A stretch of DNA of 33,038 nt. It comes from Gracilaria vermiculophylla. Taxonomy: Eukaryota > Rhodophyta > Florideophyceae > Gracilariales > Gracilariaceae. Below the pieces are notes generated by a model. That model made no database searches. It was not told where the DNA came from and saw only the letters and a list, made by a program, of their open reading frames with translations. This document shows positions 9,309-19,700 of this stretch, piece by piece (position 1 is the first letter of the stretch; each line of letters starts with the position of its first letter). The DNA lies in contig JAHNZQ020003150.1 in assembly GCA_019155205.2 (NCBI GenBank), positions 2,266,116 through 2,299,153 of the forward strand. The letters run 5' to 3'. A program made the position numbers and the translations under genes.

Positions 9309-9806
9309 ATGTGGACTGCTAATCAGATTGACACAACGGACAACGCACTGCGTCTTGTGTGGCGTCAGAAGCAAACGTTGACTGCTAATCAGACCGACAG
9401 AACGGAGAATGCACTAATTCCTGCATGGTCTAAGGCGCAAATGGGTTCTGTACTGCACAGAAGCTTACTTAAGCGCAAAGATTGCGTAGTATTTTCACGA
9501 GTATTGGAGGCAAGCACAGACCAATTCATTCGTTCAATAAACGTAGTCACGCAACCAAAGTAAGTGCTTCACAGCAAGTTAGTACAACCCAGCTATAAAC
9601 AGTTGCGGGCTCAGAAAACTCAAACAGCTTACCATTTAGAAGGCGATTTTCGTAGGAAATTCGAAAAGTTCCATGGACAGATGGATGCAGAAATCAGGAG
9701 CAGTATGCAGAAGCCGTTTTTTATTGTAGGCGTTTCAGGATACTTAGACGGGCTCAAAAAGCAGCAAGGTGATGAAAAGTGTCGGTGTTTACGTGCTCGA
9801 ACGTAG
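9309..9806 (+). pseudogene. Unidentified open frame with one internal stop and an internal repeat
   Basis: One frame runs about 165 codons, broken only by a TAA at 9561-9563. The start at ATG 9309 is the first Met. Near the N-terminus ANQIDTTDNAL recurs 22 residues later as ANQTDRTENAL. After the stop, the frame reads a basic segment (FRRKFEKFHGQ), then a hydrophobic one (FFIVGVSGYLDGL). I do not recognise a family. Its last ~37 bases overlap the start of the Gypsy-2 LTR, so the insertion may have cut a longer frame. It may be a relic of another element or of a host exon. Confidence 0.3.
9314..9415 (+). repeat. 36 bp imperfect direct repeat, 66 bp apart
   Basis: Copies at 9314-9349 and 9380-9415 share the core GACTGCTAATCAGA and agree at 31 of 36 bases. 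The spacing of 66 keeps the reading frame, so an 11-residue peptide is repeated. Confidence 0.85.
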
Positions 9807-10161
9807 ACAATGATCTCGAACAGTAAGAGTGAAGTACGATGCAATCACGCAGCTGCAAGAGAGCGGGCACACCCTCTGGCGTCTGCTGCGCTCCAGCGTT
9901 GGTCAGTGACGTGCAAGGGGTTTGTTTTGTAAAGTGTCCCAGGGCATTTTGATCCCTAGGAAGTAGCGAAACACATGTGAAATCGGATAGGCCTACCGAC
10001 GTCTGGTGGACAAGATCGTCAGGATGAGAAGACAGCTCCCAAGGTTCAAGCAGTTGTCTCGATGCATTCTGTATATTTCCGGTAATCACCTTAACGCAAG
10101 ACCAAACTCAAGTGTGCAACCATTCGCCAAATTGATAACGCTCATTGCAAATGTTACAACA
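9770..10161 (-). repeat. Gypsy-2 3' LTR (left copy)
   Basis: Its best matches to the right copy are TGATGA...TCGG.GT.TACGT.CTCGA.CGT at the left, TTGGTCAGTGA in the middle and CAACCATTCGCCAAA near the right. It ends TTACAACA. The right copy ends TTGCAACA. Identity is only moderate, so the element is old. Confidence 0.8.
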
Positions 10162-10351
10162 GCACCCCATGATGGCAGAACCAAAAGGTGAAGTGATCAA
10201 TTCAAAGAAAACTTGCGATAGTACGTTGACGCTTCATACCGTTGTTGACGACGTCCGACAACTATTCTCGCATATCGTGAGGGAGATCTTCTTTCAACGA
10301 ACCGTACGATGCCCAGTCAGCTTCATCCAAATTAAAACCGCGTCACTTGAT

Positions 10352-12330
10352 TTATTGTTCGAGATCGACCGGACTACGACAAATGTCAAGGAATTCGTCG
10401 ACATCCATAAAATCTCCTGACTGGTAAACGAGAGTGTTGAGATATTTCTCTGAAATATCAAAGTCCTTGTTGCAATAGAACTTGAGCTTGCTTTTGGTGC
10501 AAGTTCCTTTGCTTTTTCGGAACGAAAAATGTTCGTTTTTCGCTAATGGCAACATTAGGTGAGTGCATTGCTGGCTAAATGCTTTTCTGGGAGACTGAAT
10601 TGATGGCTGAGTGCATACATGGACTGAAGTGACGTACAAGACGCTGGCGCTTGGAGGCGGACTAAATTGACACGCAGGACTTGTGACTTTGTGCACTTTC
10701 ATGCTCTTGTGAGTGCACGTAACTGTCACGTTTTGTTGGGCCTCGCTGTCATCAGCATTATTTGAATGTAGCCAGTACATTTATGTCATGTTAGAATATG
10801 ATTCGTTGTATTCAGTGTCTCTGCTTTGCAAAAACGTTCTGCTCTGACCGACTTTGTGCGATTGAACCACTCTGTGAGGGTTGGTAAAGATGCCCCTAAG
10901 TCCAAGCCAGGGCTGGCGAACGTCCTTTACATCCACTCAACTTTTCCTGTTGCCCCTCTGACCTGCATTTCTTTCTTCCATGATCCTTCCCTCGTTTCCT
11001 GTTACGGAGGCTTTTGACCAAGAATATGTACTTTCTTCTGCATTCAACGGCCCGGAAGGGTCCTTGAAATTTCAACGAAGGTTTGCGCGTGCGCTCCTGA
11101 TACGGTATGCCACGCAATAATTATTTACTCTCGCTGAAGATGACAACGCTAACGATTGTCTTTCTGTTAGGTGAGTCTGTCGCAGCTTGGTGTTTCTTGT
11201 TTGAATGTGTCGCTTCGTCTTCTTGAATCGCTTTAAGGTATTTAAAACGCTTTGTCACGTATTTGCGCTGGGCACAGCGCTCGCCTTCTGTAGAAATCAC
11301 CTAGACTTCAGATTCTACTTTATGCTTAATTGCACATAGCGATGTGTCCTGCGGATGTCACGTGAAAATGGTGAGGGGGTGCCGATTACCAAGGTGATTA
11401 TGAATCGTATCGTATAGAGCAGACTGCACGAAGGGCATGATGCCTGACGATAACCGTTGTGTTAGCTAATACTTAAAAAGTAGTGCGCGTGTCGACTTTA
11501 GTAGCCAACGATTGAGCACTTCGACAACACCATTACTCCAGGGACAGAACGGAGAGAATATAATGGTGCGCTGAATCGGTTTTTTTGCAGAAAAAGAGTA
11601 GCAGATTGTTTTTGAAAGGATAGCCCCTGTCTGAACCCCATCGGTGAATGGCGAATGGCGCTAAAGCTAGCAAACCACTCGACGGGGACGCCTGCCACGG
11701 TCTCGGTAGCTTTGTCTTTGCTCAATGTTTGCCACACGAGTTCTATATGGTGGTCCTTGAAGCCAAGCACAAAGGCAAGACTGTTCTCTCCCTCTCACAT
11801 GAAAAATTTGAAATGGAGCAACTTTTTGGGTTCTCTAGCGTGCATGGCGTGACTAAGAGGACGTGGTATGATCTTGCCGGATTCTGTACAGAGACAATGC
11901 AGGCAGAAACGTACAAAAGATTTGACGTCGTATCTCATGTTAGCCCAATGAAAATGTTCTCAGATAGAAGCGAGGGTGACGCACCAGCTTCGGAGACTAC
12001 CGTACTCTGTATCATCGGCTATCATTATGCAAAGCTTGCGAAACTCATCATCTCTTAGTATCTACACGACGCCCTTGTTAGTCTCGATAATGTTGTCGGT
12101 TTTTGTGAAGGACTTGGGCTGCTTCTCGTTTGATGCACACTGCAAGTTTTTGATGTCCCTTAGATTAAGTCATTCCAAAATTTGGATCAAAGCAAGGGTT
12201 GAGTGGGGCGCACATGAGCGTATTGGCTTGTTGGAGCTTAATACCCTCTCCGGAACGCTTCGAGTGTACTGCCAAACGAGTGACCATGTCCACCCAGACG
12301 TTACATTTTCCAGGCAGGTGTTCTCCAACG
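10352..12330 (-). pseudogene. Gypsy-2 integrase relic, interrupted by an LTR-like insertion
   Basis: On the minus strand, HFHWANMRYDVKSFVRFCLH and CLCTES (about 11960-11890) match the zinc-domain end 'FHWP.M..DV..FV..C..C'. Next come IIPRPLSHAMHAREPKKLLH and LGFKDHHIELVWQTLSKDKA, the integrase core. The FSPFCPWSNGVVEVLNRWLL segment at about 11560-11495 holds the third catalytic residue, Glu (NG.VE). The tail KPSLKFQGPFRAVECRRKYI (about 11080-11020) is the GPF/Y domain. It leads into DHGRKK, and the match resumes after the insertion at KLKFYCNKDFDISEKYLNTL, then VDEFLDICRSP (about 10500-10360), a degenerate chromodomain-like end. Stops lie in the zinc domain, core and tail. Confidence 0.85.
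10530..10967 (+). repeat. LTR-like repeat X, copy 1 (inside the Gypsy-2 integrase tail)
   Basis: It is clearly homologous to 17980-18379. Shared blocks are GACTTTGTG, AATATGATT, AGTGTCTC, GGCGAAC.TCCTTT.CATCC, CTCAACTTT and GCCCCTCTGACCT. The right edge (CTGACCTGCA) is firm: the integrase coding sense stops there (DHGRK) and resumes on the left at KLKFY. The left edge may lie anywhere from about 10495 to 10682. No clear target duplication is seen. It is probably a solo LTR. Confidence 0.7.
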
Positions 12331-12332
12331 TA

Positions 12333-13880
12333 TCAAAGTGCGGAGAACTTGATATCTAAACGTATGAGCTTGCTAGAAATACCCTCCGCCATTCCATGAT
12401 TCCTGTCCTGCGGGTTATAGAGGTTGGCGAAGCTCGCGTGATCCGAGAACATGGGCAATTTGTATCCCATGATGAGGTGATCCAAGCGATAGATTGTTTC
12501 TACGATTGTGTGCCCTCCCTTTCCAGGAACCGAACAGTAGACAGCTGATCCGGAGGAAACATTGCATAGGAATCTTGGCGGTTCGTGACGCGGCTTCTTT
12601 AATTTCTTCGGCGAGGCCTTTATCGTGTACATGCGTCATAATTGCAGCATAGTGAGTGTCTGACGCATCAATAAAGAGCAAAAGATGTCAAGTAGGCTTA
12701 GGATGCGTGCGCTTGACAGTGGCGGCGACCTGTTGTTGGATATCGGCGAAAGCGGCATCATGAATAACATCCTAAGAGCTAGTAATGGGGAATTTGGTGA
12801 TTGAATGTTTCGTGAGCAAACCGGTGGCATTTTAGTTGGATTCCAAGAGCCCACGTAGCGAAGCGACGCATTCAGCTCGTGCAGTAATAGAAGTTCACAT
12901 CCAATTAGTGGTGCAGATGAACTATTGGAAATCGCTGGTCACGTTGGACCGGAAAGTTGACACAATAGAGTTGAAATTTAAAGATTATTACCGGTTTCCT
13001 AGTGCAAAGAGAATGCAGAAACAGAACAGGACTTCTTAAGAGAAAAACGGGGTTTTTCGCATGTATTTTGAGTCCGATCTCGCTACAAATGCGGAGAAAG
13101 GACCCGATGAGGTCGAGTAGTTCTCTTTCGTCCTTACCATAAAATAGCGAATCACCGATCCGTCGCAGCATTTATTTGATGCATCAGAAGACATCCTGTT
13201 CAAGTACGGCTTTGTAATGGCTTCCAGAGTTATTTGCGCCCTGCGGCATGCTGCGGAAAGAATAAATGTCAATAGATGTCCGGAAAGATACCATTTATTG
13301 CGGCTCTGTAGTGAAAGCGACCTGTCAATATACGTGAACGAGGGCGACATTGACAAAAAAAGTAAATTCGGCGACGTCTAGGAACTTGAAGTTCAGGTGA
13401 GGTAGTGTCGAGATGAAAGGCACGGTTCTCGCATTTTGTCAGCGCAGATAGACGGTGAATCGCAGCTTGTTCGTGTCTGGCTGAGGCACCGCAAGAGTCG
13501 GATTGGCCTTCCGCGCGGATAGGGTACTATAAATAGGGCTGACTGCTTTGAGCTCCCCAATGGTCCGGGCGATGAACTTTTGTTGCTATGAATTATATCG
13601 ATGCTGCAGGTAGCGGTGTTGTTTCTTGTCTTGGACAGGCACGATAACAAAAGGCAGAACGTCTGCAGGAGGATCGTGGCCGAGCTGTATTCGAAAAACG
13701 TCGTGATACTCTTTGACCATATCTGTATGGCGCCAAAACTCGTTTTCGGAGATTCTATGATTCTGAGCTTCAGCGTCAATATCATCATGTGCGCTCTTGA
13801 TGGACTCTTCAGAGTCTTTGGCGATACCGAGAGCGAGGCACGCAAATACTACAATGGGTTCATCGTCTGCTTTCATGTAT
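12333..13880 (-). pseudogene. Gypsy-2 reverse transcriptase and RNase H relic
   Basis: The pre-RT linker EYHDVFRIQLGHDPPADVLP (within 13876-13586) starts the domain. RT pieces follow in different frames. RRIGDSLFYGKDERELLDLI, then CSEIGLKIHA (about 13170-13050), carries the active site, where 'xxDD' has become IGDS. RNase H begins LLLFIDASDTHYAAIMTHVH (about 12685-12625) with the DASD motif. It continues in another frame with VETIYRLDHLIMGYKLPMFS, then DHASFANLYNP (about 12510-12415), matching '..RLDHLL.G....FSDH.NL.Y..NP'. The enzyme copied element RNA into DNA in the ancestor. Multiple frameshifts and the changed active site make it dead. Confidence 0.88.
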
Positions 13881-13909
13881 AATAGGACTTTGTAGGCAGC
13901 AGCGGCGAG

Positions 13910-14179
13910 CTAGAGCGTCTTCTTGTGTAATGAGTTACTATGCCAGTCGTGGATGAGCGGAAGGACGCGGGGGAAATGTTTGTTGAGGTCGAAACCGATA
14001 AACTTCACGAAAGGCGGGCCAAGAAGAATCTCGACCCTGCTGTGGTCCACAATGAGAATCTCAACATCTTGTACGCCACATAGTACATTACAGCCCAGAA
14101 GATGGATGATGATGGAGAACGAAACCTTCGCAGGTGCCAAGAAAGAGTTCTTAACGGTCATGAATGCTGTTATCAACAT
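13910..14179 (-). pseudogene. Gypsy-2 protease relic
   Basis: The frame VQDVEILIVDHSRVEILLGP then PFVKFIGFDL matches the C-terminal half of Gypsy retropepsins (a beta strand, then 'D.VLLGRP.L...G.D'). The N-terminal part with the catalytic DSGA/DTGA is not readable. It sits correctly between gag and RT. Confidence 0.65.
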
Positions 14180-14329
14180 AAGAGGTTCCTTTACGTACTG
14201 ATATGAGATTTAAGGCTTCCGATCCTTCATTTTTTTTAAAGCAGATTTGGCTACTGCATGGAGATCAAAACTCTGGCCTCCAAGTGCTGTGTCGGAAACG
14301 AGTTCATAAAAGGCAATTTAGAAGTGACC

Positions 14330-15275
14330 TCCTTCAGCGTCTAGGACAAGGGAGTACAAAGAAGAAGTGGTTCTGACCTGCCTCGATCGCTTGGTAGCCT
14401 TCGTCTTGTAGTGTATGGCAAGAAGTTTCCTTTTTACGCTTTTTGCTGATATCTGAGCAGTTCTTGAGCGGGTTTTTGCAATCAAACTCAGGATTAAGAC
14501 AGTCATTCATCCAATTGTCGCTCTTGCGCTTGCGCGGAGGAGGCTTCTTGCTTGGGGTGAAGCCAGTTGGTTTATGGACGTCATTACGTAGCACACGCGT
14601 GTCCTTGGGTCTGCAAAATTTCAAAGGTTTGCAGACGCGCCGGCGTGCCGTTTTGGTTGATAACAGATCGAGTGCCAGCTTGCCAATCTCGCTATTGAAG
14701 AACTAGATTCCGGCGCGCTCGTGTTTCGTACAACCACGGGAGTGTATTTTGCTATAGTATTGCAAGACAGGGTCTTTGAAATTCTTTTACACACCTTCGA
14801 TGAATTTGCTGTCAAAATCCTTGTTTTTTATGACCTCTGAAGCGTTATTACCGTCTGACTCTGTAATACTTTTGACAGAAAAATTCGTTACTTCTCCGGC
14901 AGGATTGTTTTTGTTGCATTTGGGGCATACAGCAATGAGAGCTGCATCGATATGCTCGTACAGATCCTTGGGAGCGTCATGCAATGCCGCATCGAACCAT
15001 TCTTTAGCAGGGTTGGCTGTAGCCTCCTCGACGCAATGGGCGCCTTGGATTTTACCCATGATGCATTGTGCGCGTAGATAAGAAGCTTCGATTGAGTCTT
15101 TGATCGAGGCTATTTGCCTCTGGATCCCTTCCTTACGCTTTTTGTTCGCGTCTTTCACTTCAGCCTTGCGGGTAGTGCATTGGGTCTCAAATTTGATCAG
15201 AGCCGGCTGGTCAAATATCTTCAACGTCGGCGGTGTCACGACAGATACACTGCCATCATTGTTTGCCACCGCCAT
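14330..15275 (-). pseudogene. Gypsy-2 gag relic
   Basis: An ATG at 15275-15273 starts MAVANNDGSVSVVTPPTLKI, and the frame stays open to 14787. It is a Lys/Glu-rich helical segment (FETQCTTRKAEVKDANKKRK...) followed by EWFDAALHDAPKDLYEHIDA. A second piece, 14624-14334, has CLNPEFDCKNPLKNCSDISK then KRKKE. That matches the zinc-binding 'C..P.C.GKHPL..C' box found at the gag end of some Gypsy lineages. Here the second Cys is shifted. The two pieces are in different frames. In the ancestor it would form the capsid. Confidence 0.75.
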
Positions 15276-15283
15276 TCCGACCA

Positions 15284-15296
15284 CGAACAGACACCA
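15284..15296 (-). other. Candidate Gypsy-2 primer-binding site
   Basis: On the minus strand TGGTGTCTGTTCG, continuing GTGG, lies about 30 bases inside the 5' LTR edge and just before the gag ATG. Its complement reads CCACG-AACAGAC-A-CCA, which fits the T-stem, acceptor stem, discriminator and CCA layout of a tRNA 3' end. It differs from the primer site shared by Gypsy-1 and Copia. The 30-base offset is unusual and may mean the LTR edge is misplaced. Confidence 0.45.
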
Positions 15297-15326
15297 GAAC
15301 TACTACCCTTTCAGGTCAATGCACTT

Positions 15327-15716
15327 TGATGACGAGTTTCGGGGTCTACGTCCTCGAGCGTGGGCCATGATCGCGAATACACCGAGTGCAATATGCTGTG
15401 CGAACGTGGTAGCAGAGAATGGGGACATCCCTTGGCGTCTACTCATCCCAAAAATTGGTCAGTGAGGCGAAAGAGGGTCCTTCCATAGGGTGTAACTGGC
15501 AGTCGCTTCGTCAGGAAGTAAGCAATAGCAAATAAAATTGGACAGGCCCGACTGCGTCTAGTAACCAGAAGCGTCGGGTTAAGAAACCGGTGCGCAAAGT
15601 TCCAGCAATTTCCTCGCTGCGTTCTCTACGTTTCCTTTACTTTCCTTACCGCAGAACCAAACGCAAGTGCGCAACCATTCGCCAAACCAGTAAACCACAT
15701 TGTTTATGTTGCAACA
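15327..15716 (-). repeat. Gypsy-2 5' LTR (right copy)
   Basis: It is the partner of 9770-10161 and nearly the same length (390 against 392). It begins TGATGACGAGTTTCGG and ends TTGCAACA in plus orientation. It directly adjoins the Gypsy-3 integrase relic on its right. Confidence 0.8.
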
Positions 15717-15849
15717 GTGGGTACGAGGGCAATGTGGGTTGTGCCCGTTTTCCACTGGTCTCAGAGGTTCTACAAAACTACCAGGGGCTAGCCGGGGTCG
15801 TCCCAGTTGCGCTGGTACTCAAATGATCGATAAACAGATGAGCTATTTG

Positions 15850-16801
15850 CACTACTTTATCTTGTGAAACAAGGCGAACAGTTCACTACTTGAACTATGA
15901 GCTATCAAAATCAAACACATATTTTCGGAGATGAGCCACCGAGATCCTGCTGTATGTTTCTGCCTACCCATTAGCTTGGGTATGATAGAGTGATGGTCAA
16001 TGTATGATGGATACCAAGTTATCCACAAACGAGCTTTGAAGAGCGTGGCAAATTGCAAAGGCAAATGGGGTTCGTTATTGATTAAATGCTATTGCGGCAC
16101 AACATTTGAACAAATGCAGATCTTCAAGAAGGCTAGTGATGTTTTTATGGCTTGTATGGCATTGAGCGGTGTAGTCCTCCCCAAGGTCGTGAAACGGTCT
16201 GTTACAGCCACAATTGTTTTGCCCTGGTACATTCATTGCAGTGAGCTCTAGCTGGCTCGCAGCCAGGAATAGCTTCAGATACATCTGGTGCTTGGGAAGT
16301 GTTTTGCTGGTCGCGGCACATGAACTACAGTCTTTCACTGTCTTGCACGCATCGCTAGCTATGGAGGTTCAGTCGAAGTCCCACCTTAGGGTGTCGTACA
16401 TTCCTCTCCGACCAGGGCGTACGGTTAGACGGCGAGAGTGGGGTATGTACAGAACTCCATCCCTGAGCTGAGAGAATTAGAAGCTAGTCACTGCCCTGCT
16501 TCGTCCGACGAGAAGGTGCGTGACAAGAAGCCATGACTGTCACACCAACACCGGAATTAGGCTTCACGGACGTCTTCGGCGATTTCCTTGCAGCAGAGGT
16601 CTTTCGATTGTTCCTCGAGAAACTTTTCAACCCTGATGTGCATGGCGTCCTTTGATTCTGCCTCCATCCCCAATACGGCTTCCCTGTCGGTTTGGCGCTC
16701 ATCGCGCTTCTTGGAATAGTCCTCCAAATCAATGAGGGTGTGTCAGTGAGTGACGTCGCCATCTCGTACGGTTGCGACATAAACTCGCAGATCTCAGACA
16801 T
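15850..16801 (-). pseudogene. Gypsy-3 integrase relic
   Basis: After a pre-integrase linker (DAMHIRVEKFLEEQSKDLCC then KEIAEDVREA, about 16655-16550), the frame reads DGVLYIPHSRRLTVRPGRRG then MYDTLRWDFD. That resembles 'GVL..P...R......P G.RRMY.TLR..FYWP'. Next is CKTVKDCSSCAATSKTLPKH, with the CxxC pair of the zinc domain. LKLFLAASQLELTAMN follows where the first catalytic Asp (usually 'A.D') should be; it is Asn here. A degraded core (FHDLGEDYTAQCHTSHKN) comes last. Stops interrupt. The tail near 15900 (HHSIIPKLMGRQKHTAG) fits the 'H..TG.(T)PF' region. Confidence 0.78.
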
Positions 16802-17016
16802 TTACGCGGCAAAGCAGTGTATTGTTGATAGTTGAAATAGTGAACTGCACGCCCTGTGTACACGAGAGTAAATCGTATATAGCTCATCTTTTTTTCAACA
16901 GATTACGGGCCCAATCACAATGTACACTCGATATGAATGTCCAATGAATCCAAATCAAGGAGGTATGGTTCTCCTGACACGGGCACAGGGAGTGTGGGGT
17001 GAATTATCAATCAGTT

Positions 17017-17979
17017 TCAGAGATCCGGAAGGGCTTTATACTCCTTTTCTCTCAGGGCTACATAGTATTTTAAGTTTCCCTTTTCCCATATCTTGATGAA
17101 CGGACCCGCGATTTGGACGATTTCGGACACAAAGGGCCTAGTGACGTTGCATGTTCCCAAGAAGGAACGAATGCCCGTTTGTGTTGTCGGGGGCTTCGCT
17201 TGTCGAAGTGCGTGGCAGGTGCGTTGCAACATTTGTAGCCTTTCCGTTCGAACGACATGTCTCAGGTAGTCTAATAAAGCTTAAAGGAGAAGCACTTTTT
17301 AATCCTAAAGAGGATCTCCGCGTCCCGTAGCTGGATAATTATATTTCCAACGTTACGAAACTGATTTTCAACGGATTATAGGTACAATATCACGTCGTAC
17401 AAATACATAAGACCATACTGCCACTTTATCTTATTAAGAATGACATCTGAAGCCCTCTGAATGGTAGCTAAGGAGTTTTTCAGAGCATAGGGCATGCGCC
17501 AAAACCTACAATGGCGCACATGTCACGTCAAGCTGTATTTTCCTTGTCTTTATCAGCCGTCACAAACTGCCAGGAGCCCCAATCGGCGTCAAGGGGGGAG
17601 AATATCCGTGCATCCCCAAAGATATCTATGCACTCGTCCATGCGTGGTATTGGGTACTTATCCCGAAAGCTTACCACATCCCATTTGCCGTAGACGATTC
17701 AAAACCTTCAGGACCTATCCTTGTTCTTAGGATACACCACTGGGGAGGCCTACTTTACTGATATTGGCTCAATGAAACCCGCCTCATACATCCGTTTGAC
17801 TTCGGAACGTTTCACGCTTCTTGCTTTGATTCCAAATATAAAGGGAACTTGATGAATGGGCTTTGCTCCAGGTTCCAATTTTATCTGATTCTGGGCAGCC
17901 GAGTCTCGGCCAAGTAGTCCTGACTACATATCTTCAAGATTGTTGGATAAGGTGCCTATGCTTTCATTGACAACTAAAT
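17017..17979 (-). pseudogene. Gypsy-3 reverse transcriptase and RNase H start, relic
   Basis: A well-preserved RT series on the minus strand: IKLEPGAKPIHQVPFIFGIK, EVKRMYEAGFIEPISVK, ASPVVYPKNKDRS, DVVSFRDKYPIPRMDECIDI, FGDARIFSPLDADWGSWQFV and TADKDKENTA, running about 17890-17520. The active-site box at 17394-17405 reads YLYD instead of YLDD, so one catalytic Asp is lost. The RT-RNase H hinge RQAKPPTTQTGIRSFLGTCN then VTRPFVSEIVQIAGPFIKIW (about 17200-17090) is clear. Several stops occur (for example before ASPVVY and after DRS). RT ends abruptly on the right at the LTR-like repeat. Confidence 0.9.
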
Positions 17980-18379
17980 GTTCCGGGGATCATGGGCTGT
18001 GTTTAATGTTGACTTTGTGTGGTACACGTGTGCAGCTGTGCTATTCGGCACGTTGTTCACTACCATATGGTTTCCAGGTGTACACATTGCATACNNNNNN
18101 NNNNNNNNNNNNNNNNNNNNNNNNNNNNNNNNNNNNNNNNNNNNNNNNNNNNNNNNNNNNNNNNNNNNNNNNNNNNNNNNNNNNNNNNNNNNNNTCATCT
18201 TACAATATGATTGGTAGTATTGAGTGTCTCGCCTTTTTAGTGTAATTTCTAATGCAACCTAGTCGGTGCGACTGAGCCACTATATAAGTCGTGGTCGAGG
18301 CACCTCCAAGTAAATCCAAGCTAGAGCTGGCGAACTTCCTTTGCATCCCCTCAACTTTCCCTTGCCCCTCTGACCTTCA
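17980..18379 (+). repeat. LTR-like repeat X, copy 2 (inside Gypsy-3, contains the N gap)
   Basis: It is homologous to copy 1 at 10530-10967. It has a TATATAAG box at 18281-18288, suggesting a plus-oriented LTR. It begins TGTTCC and ends CCTTCA. CTAAA (17975-17979) and ATAAA (18380-18384) flank it, a 4 of 5 match that could be a target duplication. It separates the Gypsy-3 protease from RT, and no internal pol domain is attached, so it reads as a solo LTR. The true sequence at 18095-18194 is unknown. Confidence 0.7.
18095..18194. other. Assembly gap (100 N)
   Basis: Exactly 100 Ns, probably a placeholder of unknown size. Sequence on both sides aligns to neighbouring parts of copy 1 of repeat X (CCAG..TACA..ATT..AT before, TCAT.TTA.AATATGATT after). 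The real missing length may therefore be very small. Confidence 0.95.
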
Positions 18380-18689
18380 ATAAAGATTTCATAGAAGGTT
18401 TAAGATTTCTGGACGTTGGTCGTTGGAGTTATCTCCGATATTGACAGTATCATGCCGCTCCCCTTTTGGGTCTTAGGTTGCGGCATTGGAGGCCATGGTG
18501 TCTTTTTCTAACCCACACTTTCAAGGATTTCCGACCTACTGGGGCATTCATTAATCAAGGAAATAATCCTGGGAGTGGGCCATTCTAAACCGACCAACAT
18601 ATGCTTAGGCATATGAAATTCCGTCTAGGAGAATTTGCAGATGAGTACCTGGAAGTGACGGTCAAGAATGGTATTCATTCCTGTTTACT

Positions 18690-19700
18690 TTAAGAGAGCC
18701 ATTTCGTGACATCGTTGCCGGGTGGTTTTGAAGGAAAAACAGCTATCATCTTTAGCATGGGATAAGTACTTTTCTCCGGGCCATGAATGGAGTTATGAGG
18801 GACTGGGCGAGGCGACACATATTCAATGACGCTTGTTTTGGAAGTTATCCAACCGCTTATTTCTTGCTTATGGGGCCACGTGAGGCACCGAATAAGGCGA
18901 CTGGGAAGGCCCCGAAAGAGACTACTTCGCGTTCGCGTGGGTAGATGGCAGCAACGAAGCGGTCTACAATGGAAGTGCCTAACAAGATATCGGCTGCCAA
19001 ATTGGTCGCGACGAGGAATTGTACAAGCAGCCAAAGATTCTCAAATCGAGTATAGAGGAGAGTAGAGCCCAGAAGGGTATTTGGTTCTGCAGAGGCGTTT
19101 AAGACCGGAGGGGTCGTTCCTAATTCACGACATCTCCAACATCCTTTAGGGAGATCTTTGGCGTGGATAACGTTAGGCTCCCTGCTATTGTATAAGAATC
19201 TCGAAAGAGTCCATGCGGTCGAATACGTGAGTTAGATCTCTACCTGGAATTTTGAGTTATAGCAAGCCATGAGGAACACTTTGCTTTCATCGGAGTTCTC
19301 ATGGGAAATGTTCTAGGTAGAGTTTCTTGTAAAGCGGTCTTCGGCTTCTCATGATGGGCTTTTGATAGCTTTTCTCATGTGATTTAATCTTCCACTTCTG
19401 AAGAAGGGCGTGGTTCTACGCTTTCTTCTATTTGTTTCCATATGGCACTCTCTTGCCCTGCTCTGACAGTCTTGGAAGGTCAGGACTTTATCGAACTTTT
19501 GAGGGCAAATTTGGGGAACTGGCACACTTTATTTTACCTGTAGGGGTATTCTTGGTTAGGAAACGGTCTGTTTTACCATGTGTTGGTTTTTCCAGAAGGG
19601 TTTGTGCGTTCTCATACATCCAGGCATGTAATACGTATTTACCTTCTCCGACGCGTTGTAGACAGTTCATCTCGCAAAACAGTACCAACGCGTTCCGGTA
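18690..19700 (-). pseudogene. Gypsy-3 gag end and protease relic
   Basis: On the minus strand FLVATNLAADILLGTSIVDR then FVAAIYPREREVVSFG (about 19020-18910) matches the Gypsy retropepsin end '..TNLAADVILG.DFI...V.AI.P..R.V'. Upstream, AKDLPKGCWRCRELGT at about 19165-19115 is a partial zinc-knuckle (CWRC; the His and last Cys are lost). A further frame, 19688-19488, reads EMNCLQRVGEGKYVLHAWMY then ENAQTLLEKPTHGKTDRFL and is probably gag, though I cannot match it firmly. Stops and frameshifts separate the pieces. The catalytic DTGA box is not readable. Confidence 0.68.

Larger units (their letters stand above)
9770..15716 (-). mobile_element. Gypsy-2: near-complete but decayed Ty3/Gypsy element
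   Basis: Diverged direct repeats of about 392 bp (9770-10161) and 390 bp (15327-15716) bound an interior read on the minus strand. The order is gag (15275 down to about 14330), protease (14179-13910), RT (about 13876-12700), RNase H (about 12681-12333) and integrase (about 11960-11470), with a C-terminal tail to 10352. This gag-PR-RT-RH-IN order defines Metaviridae. Frameshifts and stops occur in every domain. Its integrase tail is split by an LTR-like insertion at about 10530-10967. No target-site duplication is clear, and the LTR edges may be off by a few tens of bases. Its right end directly abuts the integrase relic of Gypsy-3. Confidence 0.88.

Noticed and set aside
11648..12058. Plus-strand frame of 136 codons
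   Set aside because: It is antisense to the Gypsy-2 integrase relic, which has clear motifs on the minus strand.
14776..15465. Long plus-strand frames
   Set aside because: They are antisense to Gypsy-2 gag and the 5' LTR; the minus frame has a better start and gag context.
10682..18379. Repeat X pair as the two LTRs of one large element
   Set aside because: The pair is interleaved with the Gypsy-2 LTR pair, which nested insertion cannot produce.
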